Assembly (NCBI GenBank): GCA_029259935.1
Contig: JAJDEH010000403.1
Location: forward strand, 1 to 8,054
Direction of reading: 5' to 3'
Source of the DNA: Planctomycetota bacterium
GTDB lineage: Bacteria; Planctomycetota; Planctomycetia; Pirellulales; Pirellulaceae
DNA: 8,054 nucleotides
Within the stretch, counting starts at the first letter, position 1; each line of letters opens with the position of its first letter. The translations under genes and the position numbers were made by a program. This document shows positions 1 to 7,270 of this stretch, in pieces. Below the pieces are notes generated by a model. The model was not told where the DNA came from. It ran no database searches and saw only the letters and a program-made list of their open reading frames with translations.

Positions 1-1349
<1,349 letters not shown>

Positions 1350-1371
1350 TTAGAGTAATGCAGGAGAAATG

Positions 1372-1402
1372 CCATAAGCCATTTCTGCATAACGGCTTAT
1401 GG
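1372..1402. repeat. 9-bp perfect inverted repeat upstream of pyrG
   Basis: CCATAAGCC (1372-1380) and GGCTTATGG (1394-1402) are perfect reverse complements separated by 13 nt. The element lies 65 nt upstream of the pyrG start. There is no T-run on either side, so it is not a classical terminator. It could be a protein-binding site or a hairpin in the pyrG leader; which one is unknown. Confidence 0.5.
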
Positions 1403-1412
1403 TGATTGTGGC

Positions 1413-1425
1413 GACAGAGTCTGTC
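1413..1425. repeat. 13-bp perfect palindrome GACAGA-G-TCTGTC
   Basis: GACAGAGTCTGTC is a perfect palindrome around a central G. It sits between pyrG and the fucose genes, just upstream (pyrG sense) of the 9-bp inverted repeat. The short symmetrical form suits a dimeric regulator site better than an RNA hairpin, since there is almost no loop. No regulator can be named. Confidence 0.4.
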
Positions 1426-1475
1426 ACCGGAAAGAGCCAGAAGTCCTTGCTCTGGGACCGTATCTTAACACCAAA

Positions 1476-1499
1476 CGGGAGCCCTGACAAAGGGCCCCG
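1476..1499. other. strong stem-loop in the pyrG/fucose-synthase intergenic region
   Basis: CGGG(A)GCCCT at 1476-1485 pairs with AGGGCCCCG at 1491-1499 across the loop GACAA, giving nine GC-rich base pairs with one bulged A (1480). Read on the minus strand the stem is followed by TTTGGTGTT, a weak terminator-like tail. On the plus strand no T-run follows. It may be an attenuator or leader element of pyrG, a terminator for minus-strand transcription, or part of a structured RNA. A second 7-bp inverted repeat, CGAGCGA (1500-1506) with TCGCTCG (1529-1535), starts immediately after it. Confidence 0.45.
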
Positions 1500-1551
1500 C
1501 GAGCGAACTGCCGATTGATTCCGTGCGATCGCTCGTGTGGCTTTGCAGCCG

Positions 1552-1593
1552 CCGGGTCGAATCAAATTGATACCGGGTCGAATCAAATTGATA
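1552..1593. repeat. perfect 21-bp tandem duplication with internal palindrome
   Basis: A 21-nt unit at 1552-1572 is repeated without any change at 1573-1593. Each unit contains the 11-bp palindrome ATCAA-A-TTGAT (1561-1571 and 1582-1592), so two identical symmetrical half-turn sites stand 21 bp apart, about two helical turns. It lies 233 nt before the fucose-synthase start and 245 nt before pyrG. The rest of the 518-nt gap (1308-1825) holds the inverted repeats listed separately. I see no credible gene there: the short open frames have low-complexity, Arg-rich translations. Confidence 0.75.
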
Positions 1594-1813
1594 TGGCCCC
1601 CATGTGAAATCTCGACTAGAAATACCGCCGCTAGCCAGGGACGGTTGGCCCGTTCCGCGCGGCTGCTGCTCTTTCTAGTGATCCGTCGATTCTTCGTAGT
1701 TTGCGCGATGGCGCTTCCAGCCCGCCACTTTTCCGGCCGGCCCCCCCTTGGTTTCAAGCCGCGAACGATGCAAACGACGGCACGCTAGAGTGCGAACGGA
1801 TTCGTCATAGTTT

Positions 1814-1821
1814 GGTAAGGA
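1814..1821 (+). promoter_or_regulatory. ribosome binding site for the fucose synthase gene
   Basis: GGTAAGGA ends 4 nt before ATG 1826 and 7 nt before the adjacent ATG 1829. The spacing favours the second Met slightly, so the true N-terminus may be one residue shorter than listed. Confidence 0.45.
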
Positions 1822-1825
1822 TGCC

Positions 1826-2782
1826 ATGATGGACGGACAGATCAATCTCGATGCGCGCATCTATGTCGCCGGTCACCGGGGACTTGTGGGATCGGCGCTC
1901 GTTCGCCGCCTCCAGGCCGAAGGATTCAGCAACGTGTTGACCGCGGATCGTGCCGAAGCCGATCTGCGAAACCCCTCGGACGTCGAAGCGTGGTTTCACC
2001 AACATCGTCCCGAGTACGTCTATTTGGCGGCGGGAACCGTTGGCGGAATCCTGGCCAACTCGACTCGTCCCGCCGAGTTCCTATACGACAACATCATGAT
2101 TCACGCCAACGTGGTCAACGCCAGCCACAAGTTTGACGTGCGCAAGTTGCTCTATTTGGGCAGTTCCTGCATCTATCCCCGCGATTGCCCTCAGCCGATC
2201 AAGGAAGACTATCTGTTAGGCGGATCGTTGGAGTGGACGAACGAGCCGTATGCCATTGCCAAGATTTCGGGCATCAAGATGTGCCAGTCGTATCGGCGGC
2301 AGTTTGGCTGCCAGTTCTTTTCCGCCATGCCGACCAATCTTTATGGGCCCCACGATAATTTCGATCTCAAGAACTCTCATGTGCTGCCCGCGTTGATCAG
2401 AAAGTTTCACGACGCCAAAGTCTCTCATGCATCCCAGGTACCGATCTGGGGAACGGGCACTCCGCGCCGCGAATTCTTGCATGTCGACGACCTTGCCGAT
2501 GCCTGCCTCTTTCTCATGCAAAACTATACCGGCGACCAGCACATTAATGTGGGCACGGGAGAAGATCTGACAATCGCTCGGTTGGCCGAAACCGTGCGCG
2601 ACATCGTCTATCCGGAAGCAACCATTGTTTACGATGCTTCCAAGCCCGACGGCACGCCGCGCAAGCTGTTGGACGTGAGCAAATTGCACGCGCTGGGATG
2701 GAAACATCGCATCGATGTCGAAGAGGGTATTCGCTCCACCTACGAATGGTTCCAAAGTCATCCAGCACGCCGCGCCGCATAG
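1826..2782 (+). CDS. fcl: GDP-L-fucose synthase
   Basis: Converts GDP-4-keto-6-deoxy-D-mannose to GDP-L-fucose by 3,5-epimerisation and NADPH-dependent reduction, in the cytoplasm, supplying fucose for surface polysaccharide or glycoprotein. It is 318 residues long, the usual family length (about 320). A Rossmann motif, AGHRGLVG, lies at residues 15-22. The SDR active site is complete: Ser113 and Cys115 in GSSCIYP, Tyr142 and Lys146 in EPYAIAK, and His185 in SHVLPAL. These line up with E. coli Ser107, Cys109, Tyr136, Lys140 and His179 at a constant offset of 6. Further signatures are [32 protein letters not shown] and [12 protein letters not shown]. The partner dehydratase lies directly downstream, so the order is fcl-gmd, the reverse of the common gmd-fcl. 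Identification is secure; the start could be either ATG of the ATG-ATG pair. Confidence 0.96.
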   Translation: MMDGQINLDARIYVAGHRGLVGSALVRRLQAEGFSNVLTADRAEADLRNPSDVEAWFHQHRPEYVYLAAGTVGGILANSTRPAEFLYDNIMIHANVVNASHKFDVRKLLYLGSSCIYPRDCPQPIKEDYLLGGSLEWTNEPYAIAKISGIKMCQSYRRQFGCQFFSAMPTNLYGPHDNFDLKNSHVLPALIRKFHDAKVSHASQVPIWGTGTPRREFLHVDDLADACLFLMQNYTGDQHINVGTGEDLTIARLAETVRDIVYPEATIVYDASKPDGTPRKLLDVSKLHALGWKHRIDVEEGIRSTYEWFQSHPARRAA

Positions 2783-2857
2783 CCCGTGAAATTCGAGATC
2801 CGAAACGAGTTCGAGGCCCGCTGGCCGGCTATCCGTGAAACCGTTGCCTCGAAATCC

Positions 2858-3919
2858 ATGGTCCATCCTCCAATTACCAAACGCCGCCGAGCCTTGATTA
2901 CCGGCATCACCGGGCAGGACGGATCGTATCTTGCCGAGCTGCTGCTGTCGAAGGATTACGACGTATGTGGCCTCGCGCGGCGACCCGCGAACGGCTCGCG
3001 ACGAATCGAGCACCTGTCGCGGCAAGCGGAACAAGCGTCCGCCAAGCTGGAAATCTTGGTCGCGGATCATGCCGACGCAGCCGCGCTGGACCAGGCACTA
3101 CTGACCGCTTGTCCCGACGAGATTTACCATTTGGCCGCCGAATCCTCAGCGGGAAATTCTTTCGACGAAGCGTCCACGTGCGCGGAGGCGACGTTCGTGG
3201 ATACAGCCCGCTTGCTGGAGGCCGTACGGCGGCAATGGCCCAAGGCCCGCTATTTCCAAGCGTCTTCCGCCGAGATGTTTGGCCGCGCCGCGGGAGAATT
3301 TTGGAGTGAAAAGACCGTGCCGCGACCAGCCAGCCCCTACGGAGTGGCCAAGGCCTGCGGCTATTTGCTGACGCGATTTTACCGAGCATATTACGGCATG
3401 TTCGCGGTCAACGGAATTATGTTCAATCGCGAATCTCCGCGACGACAAGATTCGTTTGTCACGCGGAAAATCGCCCGAGCAGCCGCGGATTTTTTCCACG
3501 GCCGGTCAACGCCGTTGGCTTTGGGCAACCTGAACGCGATCCGTGACTGGGGATTTGCTGGCGACTATGTGGATGCCATTTGGCGCATGATGCAGGCTGG
3601 TCAGGCGGACGACTATGTGATTGCCACCGGCCAGACCCACACGGTGCGCCAATGGTGCGAACAGGCCTTCGCGGCGGTCGATTTGCCGCTAATCTGGCAC
3701 GGTACCGGTTTGTCCGAACAGGGCGTTGGGCCTAGCGGGGAAACACTAATAGAAGTCGCGCCGCACTTTTTCCGGCCATTGGACGCCGACCATTCCATCG
3801 GTGACGCCAGCCGGGCGCATGAGAGACTTGGCTGGTCGCCGACCGTCTCGTTCGAGCAGCTTGTGCGAATGATGGTCGACGCGGAGTTGGATCGGAACGA
3901 GCGATCCCAAGCGGCATAG
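2858..3919 (+). CDS. gmd: GDP-mannose 4,6-dehydratase-like protein
   Basis: Likely removes water from GDP-D-mannose to give GDP-4-keto-6-deoxy-D-mannose, the substrate of the upstream synthase, using bound NADP(H). From ATG 2858 it has 353 residues. The family hallmark TGITGQDGSYLAE lies at residues 15-27, followed by ARR at 40-42. The dehydratase active site is recognisable: Ser137 (Thr in the classical enzyme), Glu139, then SPYGVAK with Tyr161 and Lys165. NGIMFNRESPRR, FVTRKI, IRDWGFAGDYV and YVIATG follow, and HERLGW near the end. Deviations from the usual family include His to Arg in the FNHESPRRG motif, QDSF for GETF, AESSAGNSF for the usual AQSHVAVSF, and FRPLDAD for FRPAEVD. A GTG at 2786, 3 nt after the previous stop, would add 24 residues. 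I prefer ATG 2858 because it places the Rossmann motif at the usual distance from the N-terminus, although neither start has a good ribosome site. Confidence 0.88.
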   Translation: MVHPPITKRRRALITGITGQDGSYLAELLLSKDYDVCGLARRPANGSRRIEHLSRQAEQASAKLEILVADHADAAALDQALLTACPDEIYHLAAESSAGNSFDEASTCAEATFVDTARLLEAVRRQWPKARYFQASSAEMFGRAAGEFWSEKTVPRPASPYGVAKACGYLLTRFYRAYYGMFAVNGIMFNRESPRRQDSFVTRKIARAAADFFHGRSTPLALGNLNAIRDWGFAGDYVDAIWRMMQAGQADDYVIATGQTHTVRQWCEQAFAAVDLPLIWHGTGLSEQGVGPSGETLIEVAPHFFRPLDADHSIGDASRAHERLGWSPTVSFEQLVRMMVDAELDRNERSQAA

Positions 3920-3935
3920 ATCGGCTCGCCCGTGC

Positions 3936-3959
3936 GGTCTCTTCGTCCAATATGAGACC
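3936..3959 (+). terminator. weak stem-loop after the fucose genes
   Basis: GGTCTC (3936-3941) and GAGACC (3954-3959) form a 6-bp perfect stem with a 12-nt loop, 17 nt after the dehydratase stop. No T-run follows, so this is at best a factor-dependent or weak end of the operon. Confidence 0.25.
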
Positions 3960-4063
3960 CCGGCCAATCCACTCTCTCTGATATCGCGAACACCCTATCG
4001 GTAGGATAGTATGTGGCAAACCACTTGTTTATGCTAGGCGAATTGGGGCCCTGCTTTGTTTTT

Positions 4064-4068
4064 AGGAG
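4064..4068 (+). promoter_or_regulatory. ribosome binding site deciding the start of the HTH protein
   Basis: AGGAG lies 10 nt before ATG 4079. The same frame is open from 4013, but that alternative GTG has no ribosome site and the extra 22 residues look like non-coding translation. The site therefore fixes the start at 4079. Confidence 0.7.
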
Positions 4069-4078
4069 ATTGTGCAGC

Positions 4079-4405
4079 ATGGCCAAGAAAACCACGCCCA
4101 AGAAAAAGCCGAACAAGTCCGCTCTCATTCAACGTGCCCTGACACGAGACCCCAACGCGTCGCCCAAGGCGGTCGCCGAGGCGCTCAACAGTCAAGGCAT
4201 CAAAGTGACGCCCGCCTACGTCAGCACCATCAAAACCCTATTTCGGAAGAGTTCCGGAACGGTGAGAGGTCGAAATGGCAAATCGAGAGCGGCGCGTGAC
4301 ATGGTGTCGATGGCTCATTTGAAAGAGCTAAAGCAACTGGTGGACAACATCGGCAGCATCGACCAGACGCGCGAAATGCTACGCATTCTGGATGAGCTTA
4401 AGTAG
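4079..4405 (+). CDS. small Lys-rich helix-turn-helix protein (putative DNA-binding)
   Basis: A 108-residue basic protein. Residues 1-13 are a Lys-rich tail (MAKKTTPKKKPNK). Residues 14-53 look like a winged-helix or HTH fold: a helix SALIQRALTRD, then NASPKAVAEALNSQG, then KVTPAYVSTIKTL, the last a plausible recognition helix. A basic linker (about 54-72) follows, then a Leu-rich helical tail, AHLKELKQLVDNIG and QTREMLRILDELK, which could mediate dimerisation. I have the impression of similar small proteins in multiple copies in planctomycete genomes, but no function known to me. DNA binding is inferred from fold and charge. It stands alone, 159 nt after the dehydratase and 196 nt before the beta-propeller gene, in the same direction. 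It could be a local regulator or a nucleoid-associated protein. Confidence 0.8.
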   Translation: MAKKTTPKKKPNKSALIQRALTRDPNASPKAVAEALNSQGIKVTPAYVSTIKTLFRKSSGTVRGRNGKSRAARDMVSMAHLKELKQLVDNIGSIDQTREMLRILDELK

Positions 4406-4440
4406 CTTCGGGTCGTTTCTCCAAAACGGACTCGGTCAGC

Positions 4441-4471
4441 TCGACACACCTTGCGTGTGTTTTGCTATACT
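4441..4471 (+). promoter_or_regulatory. candidate promoter with embedded inverted repeat
   Basis: TGCTATACT (4463-4471) is a good extended -10 element, TGn-TATACT. A weak -35-like TCGACA at 4441-4446 gives a long 19-nt spacer. Between them ACACAC (4444-4449) and GTGTGT (4455-4460) form a perfect 6-bp inverted repeat around CTTGC, a natural position for an operator. Transcription would start near 4478, leaving a leader of about 120 nt before the beta-propeller gene. Confidence 0.45.
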
Positions 4472-4589
4472 GTTGCCTGGCTGAAAGCCACCCGCCCTAG
4501 TTTTCCCACCTAATTGCTCACTGCCCCTTTGGCAGGCGGGCACTGCGTCGTGGAATCTTGGCTTCATCTACCCGCAACACTAAGGTCCC

Positions 4590-4594
4590 AGGAG
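4590..4594 (+). promoter_or_regulatory. ribosome binding site of the beta-propeller gene
   Basis: AGGAG, 7 nt before ATG 4602: an ideal Shine-Dalgarno that supports this start and the signal peptide that follows it. Confidence 0.7.
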
Positions 4595-4601
4595 TAGCTC
4601 C

Positions 4602-5864
4602 ATGCATCGCTCGTTCCTCGCACTTTTGTTCGCCGGCTTGGTTCTGTTTCCAGCTTCGTTATTGAATGCCGAAGCCAATTGGGCGCAGTGGCGGGGTCCC
4701 CAGCGCGACGGCAAATCGCCCGAGAAAGGACTACTGCAGTCCTGGCCCGAAGATGGTCCGCCTCTGGTCTGGGAAGTCGACGGTCTGGGAAGCGGCTATT
4801 CCAGCGTTTCCATTGCTGATAACAGAATCTTCACCCTTGGCCGCGGCGACGACTCGGAACACCTGATTGCCCTGTCCGTGAAGGACGGGGCGGAACTTTG
4901 GTCGATTCCCTTTGGCGAAGGCAAGCACTCCAATGGCACACCCACGGTCGTCGGCGAGTATGTCTATGCCATCGGCTTGAAGGGAGATCTGATCTGCGCC
5001 GAAGCGGCCACTGGAAAGACCGTGTGGTCCAAGCGGTTTAGTAAGGACTTCGGCGGCAAGATGATGTCGGGCTGGGGGTTCAGCGAATCGCCGCTGATCG
5101 ACGGCGACCGGCTGCTCTGCACGCCCGGCGCGAACGATGCCATGATCGTCGCGCTGGACCGAAAGACGGGCGACGAAATTTGGCGGGCCGAGGTCCCTGA
5201 ATTGGGCCGCCGTGGTAGAGACGGAGCCGGTTATTCGTCGATCGTGGTTTCCGAAGGGGCCGGCGTCAAGCAATACATCCAATTGACGGGCCGAGGACTG
5301 ATCAGCATTCGCGCCAGTGATGGAAAATTTCTATGGTCTTATAATGCGATCGCCAATGGTACGGCGAACATCCCCACGCCGATCGTTGCCGGAGACCAAG
5401 TTTTTTGCTCGACCGGATACGGCACCGGCGCGGCGTTATTGAAGCTGGCCAAGGACGGCGACGGAGTTAAGGCCGAAGAGCAATACTTTCTCAAAGCAGG
5501 CACATTCGAAAATCATCACGGCGGGATGATTCTGTTGGACGGCCACGTCTATGCCGGCGCGAAGCACAACAATGGCTTTCCGACGTGCATCGATCTGGAA
5601 TCCGGCGAGATCGTTTGGGGCGGTAAACTGCGAGGGCCCGGTACCGGGTCGGCGGCCATCACGTACGCCGACGGAAATTTGATTTTCCGATATCAAAACG
5701 GCGTCGTTGCCCTTATTGAAGCGACAACGGATGAATATCGCCTCAAAGGCCAGTTCACGCCCGTATTTCAAAAAGGACCCAGTTGGGCACACCCGGTCGT
5801 GGCCGGCGGAAAATTGTATCTGCGCGAGCAGAACAAACTTATGTGCTACGACTTGAAAAAGTAG
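4602..5864 (+). CDS. exported PQQ-like beta-propeller repeat protein
   Basis: A 420-residue secreted protein. Residues 1-23 form a Sec signal peptide: MHR, a hydrophobic core FLALLFAGLVLF, and a likely cut after LNA. The mature part starts with WAQWRGPQRDG, an opening I associate with a large planctomycete family. At least five blade motifs of the 'D..TG...W' type are visible: KDGAELW (about 94), TGKTVW (137), TGDEIW (189), SDGKFLW (239) and SGEIVW (334). It closes with PSWAHPVVAGGKLYLREQNKLMCYD, typical of BamB or PQQ-repeat propellers. The catalytic features of quinoprotein dehydrogenases are not evident, so enzyme activity should not be assumed. A role in binding or as a scaffold outside the cytoplasmic membrane is more likely. 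It has its own candidate promoter; the next gene begins 32 nt downstream and may be co-transcribed. Confidence 0.92.
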   Translation: MHRSFLALLFAGLVLFPASLLNAEANWAQWRGPQRDGKSPEKGLLQSWPEDGPPLVWEVDGLGSGYSSVSIADNRIFTLGRGDDSEHLIALSVKDGAELWSIPFGEGKHSNGTPTVVGEYVYAIGLKGDLICAEAATGKTVWSKRFSKDFGGKMMSGWGFSESPLIDGDRLLCTPGANDAMIVALDRKTGDEIWRAEVPELGRRGRDGAGYSSIVVSEGAGVKQYIQLTGRGLISIRASDGKFLWSYNAIANGTANIPTPIVAGDQVFCSTGYGTGAALLKLAKDGDGVKAEEQYFLKAGTFENHHGGMILLDGHVYAGAKHNNGFPTCIDLESGEIVWGGKLRGPGTGSAAITYADGNLIFRYQNGVVALIEATTDEYRLKGQFTPVFQKGPSWAHPVVAGGKLYLREQNKLMCYDLKK

Positions 5865-5896
5865 ATCGGCCAAATTGGATTGGGCTTGTTGTCAGC

Positions 5897-6406
5897 ATGC
5901 GCCGTTACTCCTATGTGGGGCCCGCGGAAATTCGTGACGCCGCGTCGCATGCCGCACACGGCGCTGTGATCCGCGGCCGGGACGATTTGCGGTCGTGGTG
6001 CGCGAAGCATGACTCAGAACGTTCGGCGGCGGGGTACGTCGTCGCCACCTTTGTTGTCGACCTCGACCATCAGTTTCGGCTGGCTGAGCGCCGGTCGGAA
6101 CATGTTGCCTGCGCGGGCGGCAGTCTGGTCTACTCGGCTGGCGAAGTTACATTCGACCTTTCCGAAGGGACGGTCGTGGAGATAACGAATCAGTCTACCG
6201 GGTACTGCCCGGAACCAGAATCCTGGCCGGCGGTTGCCGCCGCGCTCGAACGTGCTGGGATTTCGCACCCAGGTAGCTTCACGACCGAAGTCCTATTTCG
6301 ACGGTGTCCGAGCTGCGACCAGCGAAATCTGGTCAAGGACCAGTGGTACTTCTGCGAGGTGTGCGGTAATAACCTGCCGCTCGACTGGAACTTTGACCAA
6401 ACCTAG
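5897..6406 (+). CDS. conserved protein of unknown function with C-terminal zinc ribbon
   Basis: A 169-residue cytoplasmic protein without signal or membrane segment. The start MRRYSYVGPAEIRDAA is followed by a mixed alpha/beta body with GYVVATFVVDLDHQFRLAERRSEHVACAGG (about 46-75), EVTFDLSEGTVVEITNQSTGYCPEPESWPAV (83-113) and a helix AALERAGI. A four-cysteine zinc ribbon, C137-x2-C140-x12-C153-x2-C156, sits in FRRCPSC...YFCEVCG. I recall very similar proteins, equally unnamed, in other bacterial groups, so the gene is real and probably widespread, but I know no function. The frame is open from 5783 inside the previous gene. ATG 5897 is chosen because it gives the expected N-terminus and avoids overlap; there is no clear ribosome site, which suggests coupling to the beta-propeller gene 32 nt upstream. 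Confidence 0.85.
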   Translation: MRRYSYVGPAEIRDAASHAAHGAVIRGRDDLRSWCAKHDSERSAAGYVVATFVVDLDHQFRLAERRSEHVACAGGSLVYSAGEVTFDLSEGTVVEITNQSTGYCPEPESWPAVAAALERAGISHPGSFTTEVLFRRCPSCDQRNLVKDQWYFCEVCGNNLPLDWNFDQT

Positions 6407-6522
6407 AGGTGGTAGGTAGATCTTCGCATGATCCGCCGTGCAACGATTCGGCCCCATCACATTGGAAGCTGGCCGGAAATCCTTCTAGACACGGTGGTTT
6501 TCAGGAGTACGATTACGGTTCG

Positions 6523-6548
6523 GAAGGGATGGCAAAATGCCCTCCTTC
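6523..6548 (+). other. stem-loop in the leader of the DUF2934 gene
   Basis: GAAGGG (6523-6528) pairs with TCCTTC (6543-6548; five Watson-Crick pairs plus one G-T). Inside, GGC (6531-6533) pairs with GCC (6539-6541) around an AAAAT loop, with a small internal loop between the stems. TCGGTTTT follows, so it could be an imperfect terminator for the zinc-ribbon gene or a leader structure of the next gene. Nothing else stands out in 6407-6599. Confidence 0.3.
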
Positions 6549-6599
6549 TCGGTTTTGAATCCGACGTAACTCTTTGCACTCGCGGCGATAGAGGTTGAC

Positions 6600-7055
6600 A
6601 TGCCCAAAAAGGCGAAGGCAACAAAGAAGTCAAAGAAAACCGCTCGAAAGAAACCGTCCACAAAGTCCGCCGAAGGAAAGACGGCGGAGCCAAAGACCGC
6701 CTCGAAAAAGAAAGCGGTCAAGAAAGCGAAGACCGTCACGAAGAAGGTCGCGGGCATCAAGGCCACGGTCAAGAAGCGGCCCTCGAAAAAGAGCCCCCGC
6801 GCGGCCGCCAACGGGCCCACGTCATTTGGTGCCGGCTTGGAGCCGCTGGTCGACTCACCATCGATCGTTCCAACGCATTCACCCACCACGAACGGCGCGG
6901 GGACACCGGCCGTCGGCGAAAACGGAACGGGAATTGAAGAGCGGATTCGAATGCGGGCCTACTTCAAATGGCAAGAGGCCGGCTGCCCAAGCGGCGATGG
7001 AAGCGAATTCTGGCTAGCGGCCGAAAGCGATTACGAGGAAACGGCTGGACGCTAA
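6600..7055 (+). CDS. histone-H1-like Lys-rich protein with C-terminal DUF2934-like domain
   Basis: A 151-residue protein in two halves. Residues 1-68 are almost entirely Lys, Ala, Thr, Ser and Pro (KKAKATKKSKKTARKK, KKAVKKAKTVTKK, VKKRPSKKSPR), like the tails of eukaryotic histone H1 and bacterial Hc1-type proteins, and should bind nucleic acid non-specifically. Residues 69-112 are a Gly/Pro/Thr/Ser-rich flexible linker. Residues 113-146 match the DUF2934 pattern: a helix IEERIRMRAYFKWQEAG, a turn CPSGDGS, then EFWLAAESDY. The domain's function is not known to me; its pairing with a basic tail suggests a chromatin-associated protein, which is inference. GAGG at 6591-6594 is a weak ribosome site 5 nt from the start. 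The highly basic translation in the overlapping frame (6595-7017) only reflects the codon bias of this tail. Confidence 0.85.
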   Translation: MPKKAKATKKSKKTARKKPSTKSAEGKTAEPKTASKKKAVKKAKTVTKKVAGIKATVKKRPSKKSPRAAANGPTSFGAGLEPLVDSPSIVPTHSPTTNGAGTPAVGENGTGIEERIRMRAYFKWQEAGCPSGDGSEFWLAAESDYEETAGR

Positions 7056-7090
7056 CTTTGATCCGCCATCTACGCCGTGCGCTGCGTCAG

Positions 7091-7146
7091 GAATCCGCGC
7101 GCTATCCGGTCGTGGGGCATTCTTGTATAATACAAGCAATGGGGGC
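7091..7146 (+). repeat. promoter-like 56-nt module, copy 1
   Basis: This 56-nt segment aligns without gaps to 7271-7326, 40 of 56 positions identical by hand count. The longest shared block, TCCGCGCGCTATCCG, covers the -35 position and matches at all 15 bases. The -10 position reads TATAAT (7126-7131) here and TACAAT in copy 2. Most of the non-coding stretch 7056-7446 is taken up by the two copies and the 124 nt between them. Confidence 0.65.
7122..7136. promoter_or_regulatory. 15-bp palindrome centred on a TATAAT box
   Basis: CTTGTAT-A-ATACAAG is a perfect palindrome, with TATAAT (7126-7131) in its centre. A dimeric repressor binding here would cover the -10 element directly. Copy 2 of the module has lost the symmetry (CTCGTACAATTCGAA). 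Confidence 0.5.
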
Positions 7147-7270
7147 TTAAAGACCGCACGCAAAAGGGCAGAGCAGCGCTTGGCAATCCCCCGGCGATGT
7201 TGCCGTGGGTCTAACCTTTTCATTGCGAAAACGACCAACAGCACGCGGTTGCAAATCCGCGTCTGGCGGC

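Noticed and set aside
1350..1757. 135-codon open frame on the minus strand in the pyrG/fucose gap (and an 83-codon plus-strand frame at 1537-1788)
   Set aside because: No recognisable domain, Arg/Ser-rich low-quality translation, no ribosome site, and it runs through the tandem repeat (read as a duplicated INLIRPG) and the hairpins.
2216..3070. 284-codon minus-strand frame opposite the fucose genes
   Set aside because: Antisense shadow of two confidently identified sugar-nucleotide genes; no family resemblance.
4013..4078. N-terminal extension of the HTH protein from GTG 4013
   Set aside because: The good AGGAG at 4064-4068 serves ATG 4079, and the extension translates to non-coding-like sequence.
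5783..5896. Upstream extension of the zinc-ribbon protein into the beta-propeller gene
   Set aside because: It would overlap the end of a secure gene out of frame; conserved-looking sequence begins at MRRYSYVGP.
6595..7017. 140-codon Arg-rich frame overlapping the DUF2934 gene
   Set aside because: It is the +1 shadow of Lys codons (AAG/AAA) in the basic tail; the 6600 frame has the recognisable C-terminal domain.
7140..7205. Possible structured RNA between the two module copies (GGGGG/CCCCC pairing and CGGC/GCCG hairpin)
   Set aside because: The stems are short, far apart and compete with one another; no known RNA family resemblance was seen.
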